A stretch of DNA of 64,000 nucleotides from a virus. Location: positions 1-64,000 of the IMG/VR virus record IMGVR_UViG_3300027782_000030; one strand, given 5' to 3'. Positions 45,826-53,678 of the stretch are shown in pieces. The translations under genes were made by a program, and so were the position numbers. The stretch's first letter is position 1; each line of letters opens with the position of its first letter. Below the pieces are notes generated by a model that saw only the letters and a list, made by a program, of their open reading frames with translations, had not been told where the DNA came from and did not search any database.

Positions 45826-45833
45826 TATTTAAC
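45826..45833 (-). promoter_or_regulatory. Late promoter box, leaderless start
   Basis: GTTAAATA on the minus strand, 5 nt before ATG 45820. Confidence 0.5.
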
Positions 45834-45887
45834 AATAGTTATATTACAAACCTATTACATATAAAAGCAACAACATAAAGAAATTAA

Positions 45888-46499
45888 TTATGTATGGTAA
45901 GTTACTATTATTTCTTCTTTTTCAAAACTCGGGAATATGAATTCATTATTATGATGCATTCTTTTATTCTTTTCTAAATTTTCAAATCCAATTCCTAACA
46001 TTACTAATGGATTATCTTCTAAATTTAATATTTCTTTTATTACTTGATTATTAAAACAAGAACAAAATCCGGTGTAATACCCTAGAATATGGGATATCAT
46101 ATTTATATATCCAAGAGCGATTCCTATTGAAATATAAGCATCTCTTACATAAGAACTATCGGTAGATTCTCTAATCTGATCAGGATATCTTTTTTTATTA
46201 ATTATTGAATCGCTTGGCGATTTACGTTCAAACACTAATAATAGATTAGCTAAAACTTGAGGATTTGTATAAATGTGACCAAACCCTAAAGTGTTTTCAT
46301 GTATTTTTTCAATAATTTCCCTGTTCGTAATAGCATGAATTTTATAATGTGCAATATTTTGTTTACTTGGACATTGGGTAGCAGCCGTTATAATTACATC
46401 TAAATCTTCTTTTGAAATTTCTTTAGATAGATTCCAATTCCTCTGACAATGCTGGCTTCGATTAATAATATTCTTAAGTTCAGGTTGATCTAATATCAT
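45888..46499 (-). CDS. Nitroreductase-family flavoprotein
   Basis: 203 residues. SKEDLDVIITAATQCPSKQN contains the S-K-Q-N FMN phosphate-binding turn; YVRDAYISIGIALGYINMIS is the dimer/flavin helix; LVMLGIGFENLEKNKRMHHN the C-terminal strand. FMN-dependent NAD(P)H oxidoreductase of unknown substrate; some relatives act in B12 or quinone metabolism. The terminator at 46540-46563 isolates it from the upstream gene. Start relies on a weak AAGAGA. Confidence 0.82.
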   Translation of the reverse strand: MILDQPELKNIINRSQHCQRNWNLSKEISKEDLDVIITAATQCPSKQNIAHYKIHAITNREIIEKIHENTLGFGHIYTNPQVLANLLLVFERKSPSDSIINKKRYPDQIRESTDSSYVRDAYISIGIALGYINMISHILGYYTGFCSCFNNQVIKEILNLEDNPLVMLGIGFENLEKNKRMHHNNEFIFPSFEKEEIIVTYHT

Positions 46500-46539
46500 T
46501 TACTCATTCTCTTAATCCTAAGTATTTATTCTAACCATA

Positions 46540-46563
46540 AAAAAAGAGCCTCACGGCCCTTTA
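46540..46563 (-). terminator. Rho-independent terminator
   Basis: On the minus strand AAAGGGCC-GTGA-GGCTCTTT followed by TTTT; ends transcription of the 46646-47287 gene. Confidence 0.78.
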
Positions 46564-46645
46564 GTGCTGGTTACGAGCTTCCAGCGATCCCTCTATCATG
46601 GGTCCGTTTTAAACAACCTTTTAATCCATATTCTTAATCTAAGTA

Positions 46646-47287
46646 TTACTTTCCCAATAAACTGTCGACCTTTGCTTCAACTGCATCTAACCGATGTTCA
46701 ATTTCATCTAGTGCAGGATCTGCTGGAGCGGAAACTGCTTCAAATATTTGTTGATGGACTTCAGAATTAACTGCTTCTCCTGTTGCTGTTGAAACAATAT
46801 GAGCTACCGCAGCGGCAATTTCTTCTGTACCTGCAGTTGGTGCAGGCATTTCAGCAACTGCTGCTGTAATAGCGGCTGTAATTGCTTCAGGGTCTGTGAC
46901 AACTTCAGGCTCTGCTGTAACAACTGCTAGTACCGCTGCTTTTACAATATCAGCAACTTCAGGGTTAACAATTGCATCTGCTTCGTGTTGAGCAGCTACT
47001 ACATCGCCAACAATGCCTGCGGCTTCTGCATGGTCAGCACTTGGTGAAAGTGCTAGTACATCTTCAACAGAAACTGGTGCTTCATCAGCTACGGAATAAA
47101 CAATGGCGTCAATATGGCTCTCAGTTTTTTCAGCGATCAAATGATCAACTTGAACTTCAACAACTGACAATCTGGTGTCTAGTTCTTCAATGCTTGTGGC
47201 ATAATCTGTGTTAACTTCTGTGCCAGTTAGTGTTGCTAACTTAGCTTCTACTGCTACTAATCTTGCGGCTAAATCTTGTAATCTCAT
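46646..47287 (-). CDS. Acidic Ala-rich coiled-coil protein, probably structural
   Basis: 213 residues from ATG 47287 (AAAGGAGC upstream). Opens with MRLQDLAARLVAVEAKLATL and closes with DEIEHRLDAVEAKVDSLLGK, two matching coiled-coil heptad blocks at the ends. The middle is Ala/Glu/Val-rich (AAITAAVAEMPAPTAGTEEI). The symmetric ends suggest a trimeric or dimeric rod. Charge and composition resemble decoration or scaffold-like phage proteins. Function unknown. Confidence 0.6.
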   Translation of the reverse strand: MRLQDLAARLVAVEAKLATLTGTEVNTDYATSIEELDTRLSVVEVQVDHLIAEKTESHIDAIVYSVADEAPVSVEDVLALSPSADHAEAAGIVGDVVAAQHEADAIVNPEVADIVKAAVLAVVTAEPEVVTDPEAITAAITAAVAEMPAPTAGTEEIAAAVAHIVSTATGEAVNSEVHQQIFEAVSAPADPALDEIEHRLDAVEAKVDSLLGK

Positions 47288-47372
47288 GGGTTGCTCCTTT
47301 AGGTTAGGTGAGTGAATCATGTCCACTCACCCTTATTTAACTGCTACTATATTAAAGTAATATTACAAAATA

Positions 47373-48947
47373 TCAGAAACTCAATAATAGTAGCTGTCCA
47401 CCTTCAACCAGTTCAGCAGCATTAGTACCAGTGGCTAGTTTATGATTTTGATCAACCAACAAGAAGTAACGCTTGCCATCTGTACGACCTAAGATACTAG
47501 TGATTTCAATGATACCGCTGGTTTCTTCGTCATTGGTCTCAGTTCCAACAACACCTGTGTAATAATCACCAAACAGCTTCTCATCATGTTGAGCAAGTAG
47601 TGTCAATGCCTTAGTAACAGGATTGTATTTCCAAATCTTACCATTGTGATTGTTACCACCAACATCCTCTTGTAGAATGATTGTGCCATCGCTAGCAACA
47701 GTCATGTTGTCAAACATCTGTGTTCCATGAATACGGCCGGCAACTGTAACAGTTTCAGTACCATCGAGCACCATTTCAAGGATGCCACCCGATTCAGGAC
47801 GGGTTAAATCAGTAAATGTCATGCTCCAAAGGCGTGTGCGACCAACTTGAGCAGTATTAGTAATACTGGTATTGATCTTGCCCCCGGTGTTGTCTTTAGC
47901 AGCATCTACTGTGTTGGTTGTTACAAAGTAGTAGCGGTTCTTGTTAACTGTATCCCAAGCACCATCTTCTGGACGCAAGAAACTTGTACCAGCAACACCA
48001 GTTACTGGGACATTAGGAACAAAACTAAATGTAGCAGTCTTATTGACCAGTCCTAGTCCAGCATCAACAGCGGTAGTTTCATTAGCAGCAACACCGCCAA
48101 CATTGACCACAGCACGATATAGCGTACCATTAGTTAGACCTGCTTTATCAACTTCAGTAGCACCAGTCTTGTTTTTAGTGCCAACATACATATAAACACC
48201 ATTGCTGCCACTGTCGCTATTGGCCATAACAATGGTCTTGTCACCGCTGTTGGGATGTGCGATTAGATTTTCCCAGCCTACACCAAATGTGGTAAATCCA
48301 CCAAAGTGTGGGAGAATGTATGCTTTGCCTTTGTCTGCTCCGCTGGCCACGATAGCAAGACCGCGTCCCATTGTAACAGTACCGTTAGCGGTTTCTTCAC
48401 CAGTCATAAACATTTTAACCGAAGAACCATTGCCTGTTGCTGAGTTGAAGAAAGCGCCGGCTGCTGGTAGATCGGCTGAACAGAAACGCTGAAATGCTAC
48501 AGCAGTTTGCTCGGCCCAAGCACCATTGACCTGTGCATAAACTTTTTTCATTAGGTCACTACCGCTCTTGACCTGTAGAGTAGTTTTATCAATAACCCAC
48601 TCACTAACAAAAGCACCAATACCACCATGAGCACGGGCAATACCAACAGTGTTGGCCAGTTCATGAGCCATTAGCACGGTGAATGTGTTGTCACCATTAT
48701 CATAAGCACCCAGTCCATCTGGAATACCCACCATGCGATAAGTGCCAACAGCGTCACCAACGGTTAAGATACTGGCAACTTTAACGCTGCTGTCAATTGG
48801 AACAATGTAGGGATCTACTGAACTGCTAACTGCTTTGCCTGATGTAAAACCAGTAACTTCTTTAGGTGCTGCTACAGTGGTGTCATCGCTACCACATGCT
48901 GTTAATAGAGCCGTTGCTACGGCTACTGCTAGAACGGTATATTTCAT
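47373..48947 (-). CDS. phoX: PhoX-type alkaline phosphatase lipoprotein
   Basis: 524 residues. Lipobox LLTACGSDD gives Cys18 as the anchor. PhoX/DUF839 blocks: DGLGAYDNGDNTFTVLMAHE, SFLRPEDGAWDTVNKNRYYF, RIHGTQMFDNMTVASDGTII and LQEDVGGNNHNGKIWKYNPV. PhoX hydrolyses organic phosphate esters with Ca and Fe. It follows pstS by 25 bp and shares its control region. Phage phosphate genes are known auxiliary metabolic genes in aquatic phages. Confidence 0.85.
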   Translation of the reverse strand: MKYTVLAVAVATALLTACGSDDTTVAAPKEVTGFTSGKAVSSSVDPYIVPIDSSVKVASILTVGDAVGTYRMVGIPDGLGAYDNGDNTFTVLMAHELANTVGIARAHGGIGAFVSEWVIDKTTLQVKSGSDLMKKVYAQVNGAWAEQTAVAFQRFCSADLPAAGAFFNSATGNGSSVKMFMTGEETANGTVTMGRGLAIVASGADKGKAYILPHFGGFTTFGVGWENLIAHPNSGDKTIVMANSDSGSNGVYMYVGTKNKTGATEVDKAGLTNGTLYRAVVNVGGVAANETTAVDAGLGLVNKTATFSFVPNVPVTGVAGTSFLRPEDGAWDTVNKNRYYFVTTNTVDAAKDNTGGKINTSITNTAQVGRTRLWSMTFTDLTRPESGGILEMVLDGTETVTVAGRIHGTQMFDNMTVASDGTIILQEDVGGNNHNGKIWKYNPVTKALTLLAQHDEKLFGDYYTGVVGTETNDEETSGIIEITSILGRTDGKRYFLLVDQNHKLATGTNAAELVEGGQLLLLSF

Positions 48948-48972
48948 TTTAAAACTCCTTTTGTATGTTTGT

Positions 48973-49953
48973 TTATTTGACTAACTTTGCCCAATCGGCA
49001 CGAACTTGATCCTTAACCTTTTGGGGTAATGGAACATAATCTAGGTCTGTAGCGTCCTTGTCACCCTTTGTATAGACCCAATCAAAAAATTTGGTAACTT
49101 GTTTTGTTCGCTCTCCAGTAGGATATATGAGAATAAATGTAGCGGCAGTAATAGGCCATCCATCTAAATCATTGAGATTAACTGCCATGTTGGGCACTGA
49201 CCAGTCAGCAGTCTTGGCACTTTCAGCAAATGTTAAGTCATCTGGTTGAACTACAGCACCTTTGCGGTTCTTCATGGCCACATGAGTTAGTTTGCTCTGT
49301 TTAGCAAATGCGTACTCAACATAACCAATTGATCCTGCTAGTTGTTGAACGTTAGCAGCAACACCAGCATTACCTTTACCTGCTGAAAGACTTGTTGGCT
49401 TCCAAGTAACAGTTTTACCTGTACCAGTACCTGTTTTGAACTCAGGACTTACTTTACTCAAGTAATCAGTAAACACAGCAGTTGTACCTGATCCATCAGC
49501 ACGAACCACTACATTGATAGCAGCATCAGGAAGTGCTAGACCTGGGTTAAGTTTAACAATAGCAGCATCGTTCCACTTGCTGATTTTACCTTGATAAATG
49601 TCAGCTAGTGTCTTGCCATCAAGAATCATTTTACCTGGCTCAATACCTTTGATATTGATTACAGCAACAACTCCACCGATAACTGATGGGAATTGATATA
49701 GTCCAACTTCTTTTAATTTAGTATCTGGTGTAGGATCATCACTAGCACCAAAGTCTACGGTTTTAGCAATGATTTGAGCGACACCGCCACCACTTCCGAT
49801 TGGATTGTAGTTAACAGTAGTACCAGTTTCTTTGTTGTAGGCTGCTGCCCATTTTGAATAAATAGGAGCCGGGAAAGTTGCCCCGGCTCCAGTAATCTGT
49901 GCTTGTGCAGCAAATGCGGCTGCGGCTAATAGAATTCCAACAATTTTTTTCAT
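48973..49953 (-). CDS. pstS: Phosphate-binding protein PstS
   Basis: 326 residues. Signal peptide MKKIVGILLAAAAFAAQA; mature QITGAGATFPAPIYSKWAAA, YNPIGSGGGVAQIIAKTVDF and VVVRADGSGTTAVFTDYLSK carry the phosphate-binding Ser/Thr/Asp/Gly contacts of PstS, with TAATFILIYPTG near the end. Full length. It binds periplasmic phosphate for the host PstCAB transporter, helping the phage through phosphate limitation. A Pho-box-like site and a hairpin lie upstream. Confidence 0.95.
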   Translation of the reverse strand: MKKIVGILLAAAAFAAQAQITGAGATFPAPIYSKWAAAYNKETGTTVNYNPIGSGGGVAQIIAKTVDFGASDDPTPDTKLKEVGLYQFPSVIGGVVAVINIKGIEPGKMILDGKTLADIYQGKISKWNDAAIVKLNPGLALPDAAINVVVRADGSGTTAVFTDYLSKVSPEFKTGTGTGKTVTWKPTSLSAGKGNAGVAANVQQLAGSIGYVEYAFAKQSKLTHVAMKNRKGAVVQPDDLTFAESAKTADWSVPNMAVNLNDLDGWPITAATFILIYPTGERTKQVTKFFDWVYTKGDKDATDLDYVPLPQKVKDQVRADWAKLVK

Positions 49954-49965
49954 CTAATTTCCTTT

Positions 49966-49993
49966 ATAGTATTGTGCATTTGCACAATACTAT
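49966..49993 (-). promoter_or_regulatory. 13-bp inverted repeat in pstS leader
   Basis: ATAGTATTGTGCA with its exact complement across a 2-bp loop, just before the AAAGGAAAT Shine-Dalgarno of pstS. It may be an RNA hairpin that protects or regulates the leader. Confidence 0.6.
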
Positions 49994-50007
49994 TTAAACA
50001 TATTAAT

Positions 50008-50025
50008 GTTACAGGAATATTACAA
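50008..50025 (-). promoter_or_regulatory. Pho-box-like operator upstream of pstS-phoX
   Basis: On the minus strand TTGTAAT-ATTC-CTGTAAC: two half-sites with 11-bp period resembling the PhoB-binding CTGTCAT repeats. It lies about 55 nt upstream of pstS, where PhoB would replace the -35 element. Confidence 0.5.
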
Positions 50026-50061
50026 GGCGCCCAAAATAGGTAATATTTTTAGAAAATTAAA

Positions 50062-50442
50062 TTAGACAGATTGTTTTGATTTATAATCTTCAATAGCCGA
50101 CTTGATTGCGTCTTCTGCTAAGATTGAGCAGTGGATTTTGACTGGCGGGAGGGCGAGTTCTTCTGCAATCTGTGTGTTTCTAATTGTTGCTGCCTCGTCG
50201 AGGGTTTTGCCTTTAACCCACTCTGTGACAAGACTTGAGCTAGCAATCGCTGACCCGCACCCATACGTTTTAAATCTAGCATCTTCTATTACTCCATTTT
50301 CATTTACTTTAATTTGAAGTTTCATCACATCACCGCATGCTGGGGCTCCGACTAGTCCAGTACCTATTGTATTGTCAATTTCAAATTTTCCAACATTGCG
50401 TGGGTTTTCATAATGCGATAATACTTGTGGTGAATAAGCCAT
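50062..50442 (-). CDS. iscU: Iron-sulfur cluster scaffold IscU
   Basis: 126 residues, full length. The three scaffold cysteines are present: Cys36 in VGAPACGDVM (with Asp38), Cys62 in KTYGCGSAIASSS and Cys105 in KIHCSILAEDAI (with His104). NVGKFEIDNTIGTGLVG is typical of the family. The LPPVK motif (97-101) recognised by the HscA chaperone is present. It could supply Fe-S clusters for the phage's radical SAM enzymes. A late box (50461-50468) and AAAGGAGA precede it. Confidence 0.95.
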   Translation of the reverse strand: MAYSPQVLSHYENPRNVGKFEIDNTIGTGLVGAPACGDVMKLQIKVNENGVIEDARFKTYGCGSAIASSSLVTEWVKGKTLDEAATIRNTQIAEELALPPVKIHCSILAEDAIKSAIEDYKSKQSV

Positions 50443-50460
50443 TGAAGTTCTCCTTTGTTG

Positions 50461-50468
50461 TATTTAGT
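50461..50468 (-). promoter_or_regulatory. T4-like late promoter box
   Basis: ACTAAATA on the minus strand, 18 nt before the iscU ATG, overlapping the previous gene's stop. Confidence 0.4.
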
Positions 50469-50991
50469 CATTAGTGGGAGATTCAAAAACTAACCACCCC
50501 AATTTAAATAAGTCATCTTTAATTTCTTCCGTGATTACACTTTCACTAACATAGCCCTTCATACCATCTTCGTCACCATTACCGAGACCACTGCCCATAC
50601 CAGAACAATACCAATCCATGTAGTCACCTTGTTCTCTGATATCCGCTACGATGCCACCGGCATATCTCCAAGAACAACTCCATGTTTTTTCTTCAAGAAT
50701 CGGCCATACTTCATTTTTTATAAACTGATTATTACATAGTGCGGCATAAAGAGTCTGAGCATACCTATCATCTTTACATTTTTCTGCCATCCAATCGGAA
50801 GTCAACAAATCATATTCCATATTGTTTTCTTGCCATGCAGCACTGCGCTCATTAATCAATCGTTCACCTATCATCTTTTCCCAAAAATTTAAGTAGTCTT
50901 GGTTAGGTTCTTGATCCTTTTCTTTACATCTTTCTATGTAACTTTGACGCTGAAAGGTGTACTTATCAGGACTAGAACGAAGTTTAGACAT
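50464..50991 (-). CDS. Phage protein of unknown function, 175 aa
   Basis: Acidic protein rich in Trp and Glu: FWEKMIGERLINERSAAWQE, then YAALCNNQFIKNEVWPILEE and WSCSWRYAGGIVADIREQGD plus a Gly-rich loop CSGMGSGLGNGDEDGMKGYV. Resembles conserved hypothetical proteins of aquatic T4-like phages but no catalytic set is clear. Its ATG abuts the stop of the upstream membrane gene (TAAATG), tying it to the lysis-type genes. Confidence 0.62.
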   Translation of the reverse strand: MSKLRSSPDKYTFQRQSYIERCKEKDQEPNQDYLNFWEKMIGERLINERSAAWQENNMEYDLLTSDWMAEKCKDDRYAQTLYAALCNNQFIKNEVWPILEEKTWSCSWRYAGGIVADIREQGDYMDWYCSGMGSGLGNGDEDGMKGYVSESVITEEIKDDLFKLGWLVFESPTND

Positions 50992-51306
50992 TTACTTAAA
51001 ATAGATAAGCACCAGTGCCATTGCTTGAAGCATAAATCCTACGCCAATAGTAGCGATATTAAGCAAGTCTTTAAGCAAAATTGCACGGAAAAATAACAAA
51101 CATAGTGCAGACCACAACATCAATACAACATCTACATTAGGGGCTTTGTCAGTTAACCCTGTCATCAGTGCTAACAAAGATGGCAGAGTAGCCGCATGAA
51201 GCGCAATATTTGCTAGCCAACCTAAAGTATCCGCAGAAATTTTGTGTAGTTTAGTGGTAAAAAATTCAATTAAAGATGTATAAAGGTCTACTAACTTAGT
51301 CATCAT
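50992..51306 (-). CDS. Small membrane protein, candidate holin
   Basis: 104 residues with three hydrophobic segments: ANIALHAATLPSLLALMTGL (about 31-50), VDVVLMLWSALCLLFFRAIL (58-77) and IATIGVGFMLQAMALVLIYF (84-103). It overlaps the hydrolase stop by 4 bp (ATGA). Size, helix number and position next to a peptidoglycan hydrolase fit a class I holin, but no sequence signature proves it. Confidence 0.55.
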   Translation of the reverse strand: MMTKLVDLYTSLIEFFTTKLHKISADTLGWLANIALHAATLPSLLALMTGLTDKAPNVDVVLMLWSALCLLFFRAILLKDLLNIATIGVGFMLQAMALVLIYFK

Positions 51307-51845
51307 GCTTTGTCCTTGTAAAAAATATGATTGCCGATTTTGTTAATTTTTTGGTATGGCCAAGCTGGGTTTACATACACAGCATGATAATACAGTGCAT
51401 CGTGCAAACTGTCAAGTCTAAATCCTTCTAACAACACTTTTTTGGCTACCGCATAACTTTCTTTATATGCTTCGTCTGTGGGCTTATTTTTATTCTTGCC
51501 TATACAATACCAACTAAATTGGCATACTACCTTTTCCATGATGATGTTCTTTTGGTAAACTACAGCACATACATCTTTGGGAAATCTAGGATCATCTACA
51601 CGATTAAGGGTTACTTGAGCAACTGCTACTTTACCCTCAAACGACTCTTGCGCCGCTTCTTTATAAATATTCATAGCCAAACAATCTAGTGTTCTGTCTA
51701 CATTTTTTGCGGATACATATGACCGAGGTTTTTCTAAAGCCACTTCTTGAACAGAGCCAAACTTAAAAGCGGTTACTGCGTTAATAACTACTGCAAGTAA
51801 TAAAATACCAAAAATACTATTAATCATTCTGATTGAAAATGCCAT
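51303..51845 (-). CDS. SleB-like cell-wall hydrolase (endolysin candidate)
   Basis: 180 residues from ATG 51845; a TTG two codons earlier is less likely as AAAAGGAG fits the ATG. One N-terminal hydrophobic helix (INSIFGILLLAVVINAVTAF) acts as signal-anchor. Catalytic region: CLAMNIYKEAAQESFEGKVA then AVAQVTLNRVDDPRFPKDVC and the CQFSWYC and ALYYHAVYVNPAW blocks match the Hydrolase_2/SleB family, which cleaves the glycan strand. With the membrane gene after it, this is the likely lysis cassette. Confidence 0.85.
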   Translation of the reverse strand: MAFSIRMINSIFGILLLAVVINAVTAFKFGSVQEVALEKPRSYVSAKNVDRTLDCLAMNIYKEAAQESFEGKVAVAQVTLNRVDDPRFPKDVCAVVYQKNIIMEKVVCQFSWYCIGKNKNKPTDEAYKESYAVAKKVLLEGFRLDSLHDALYYHAVYVNPAWPYQKINKIGNHIFYKDKA

Positions 51846-51924
51846 TTTCAACTCCTTTTAGTAAAAGTAACTCGTCGGATGAGTATATCATCCTTTCCAA
51901 TTCCACTCAATAGAAACGGGTTAC

Positions 51925-53676
51925 TTAATTTATCCAACAGTCACAATTGCACTTGATGACTTCTTCAATTGCATCTGCTACATTGTAAACTGATGGCGAC
52001 AAAACTGCTGCGGTCAGAGCCGCATTTAGATTTGGTGGAATAAGGTTGCTCACCGGTGATCCGGCTAAACTACCTGGGAACGCAGGTCCTCCTATATCTA
52101 ATGGAGTACCTTGTGAATTTGGACCTCCTGCTATAACAGCAATAGGTTCTAACCCAGCTGATCCAGCTTCTAAAATTGCAGAAACTAAACCTGATCTGGG
52201 GTTAACTGATGGTTTGGAAATACCACCTGCAATAGGACTAGTAGCCGATATGATAGGTTGAGCGGGCCCTGTTCCATTTTTAGCAGGTCCTAATAAATTT
52301 TTATTATTAGGATTATTTCGTGCTGTATTTAAAATTTGTTTAATAGGTGATATAGGCTGAGTTGTTGCTAACTTAAATTGAGTAGTATTAGGGTCATAAT
52401 ACCCAATTGGCTGAGCAACAGAATTGCTAGGTAAAGTAAAGGTAGTATTTGGGTTATCAAAGTCTCCGTTAATACCTGTAACTGTAATTCCCTCTATGCC
52501 TGTAGGTAGTGTGCCATTAGAAATCAAAATTTCTATTTCTTGTTGATCCAATTCACCTGGTATATTATTGTCTAACTCTATACCGATCTCTTGTAATCTA
52601 GCACCATTTCTTTCTTGTCGCATCATTGCTACGATGCTTTGACCACCAACTGTAGTTAAATCACTAATAGCCTCTAGCGTTTGAGCATACATATGAGGTA
52701 GAGTGCTTTTTGCAATAGTAGGTATTGAGTCAACAAATACATATAGAGAAGTTGGATACAAGTTTAGCCAAATATCTCTTGTAGGGCTAGGAACTGGAGC
52801 TATACCTGTGTACCTAGTTCTTTGTTCTATAGTAAGTTGCGTACCAAATGCATCATATATCGTGTTTAAATCTACACTGAGTATAGGATTAACTGTCCGT
52901 ATAACTGCTATCTCTGCATTAGCAGCATCAATATAGTATTGTACCGCTGTATTCATTCCTGGCCATCCTGCACTACCATAAGTAGTTGGAGGATTGGCTA
53001 CTGTTCCTGTAGGTACTATCACCGTAACTGGCCCTGCTGAAGTTAGCGCAACTGAAAGTATTCTACCATAAGTAGATAAATCATTAGGATCAGTGCCGAT
53101 AGTAGTACTACCCGTCCCGCCGTTACTTAAAGTAATGCTAGGCGCAGCAGCACCTTCTCTACCATACCCGCCACCTGAATCAGTTAATGTTATTCCTGTA
53201 ACAGTATAGTTTCCAAACCCATCATCAGTATATTGAACAGAAACAGTACCAACTTCCCATATAACTGCTAGATATAAATTTTGATATATGTTTACTAATG
53301 TAGTTGTTTGTAGCGACTGAATACTTGATTGAATGTCAGTCCAAGCATATGGTAAACCACTCATACAACCTAAAAAATCACTCATGGTATAGGTGCCATA
53401 TGGACCGCTCCCCAAAGCAATACGATCATATGCTGCTGAAGCTAAATTAGTACTAGTTGGCACATCTGTACCATTAACTTGATCTAATCCTTTAGTTGTT
53501 TCAATGTTAAAAACTACTTGAGAAAATTTCTCAAAGTCAACGTTGCGGATATTTCTAATCTGCTGCATAGTAGCAGAGAAGGCTCCTGCTGTAACCGCTA
53601 TTTCATCAGGTAGTATCCCTGATAAATATGAACCAAAGCCTTCTTTTGCTACTTGAAAATTTAATGTATCTGCCAT
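51925..53676 (-). CDS. Large phage structural protein (baseplate/tail), 583 aa
   Basis: Begins MADTLNFQVAKEGFGSYLSG. Contains a Gly/Thr-rich domain (about 155-235: GITLTDSGGGYGREGAAAPS, NGGTGSTTIGTDPNDLSTYG) of the kind that decorates virion proteins, then a helical region (AQTLEAISDLTTVGGQSIVA) and a Pro/Gly-rich C-terminus ending CNCDCWIN. It is 2 bp from the Hint-containing protein and in the same transcript as PAAR, so a spike/baseplate role is inferred. No enzyme motif. Confidence 0.65.
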   Translation of the reverse strand: MADTLNFQVAKEGFGSYLSGILPDEIAVTAGAFSATMQQIRNIRNVDFEKFSQVVFNIETTKGLDQVNGTDVPTSTNLASAAYDRIALGSGPYGTYTMSDFLGCMSGLPYAWTDIQSSIQSLQTTTLVNIYQNLYLAVIWEVGTVSVQYTDDGFGNYTVTGITLTDSGGGYGREGAAAPSITLSNGGTGSTTIGTDPNDLSTYGRILSVALTSAGPVTVIVPTGTVANPPTTYGSAGWPGMNTAVQYYIDAANAEIAVIRTVNPILSVDLNTIYDAFGTQLTIEQRTRYTGIAPVPSPTRDIWLNLYPTSLYVFVDSIPTIAKSTLPHMYAQTLEAISDLTTVGGQSIVAMMRQERNGARLQEIGIELDNNIPGELDQQEIEILISNGTLPTGIEGITVTGINGDFDNPNTTFTLPSNSVAQPIGYYDPNTTQFKLATTQPISPIKQILNTARNNPNNKNLLGPAKNGTGPAQPIISATSPIAGGISKPSVNPRSGLVSAILEAGSAGLEPIAVIAGGPNSQGTPLDIGGPAFPGSLAGSPVSNLIPPNLNAALTAAVLSPSVYNVADAIEEVIKCNCDCWIN

Positions 53677-53678
53677 AA

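Noticed and set aside
47847-48492. Plus-strand frames inside phoX
   Set aside because: No ribosome sites, low-complexity antisense translations of a well supported PhoX gene.
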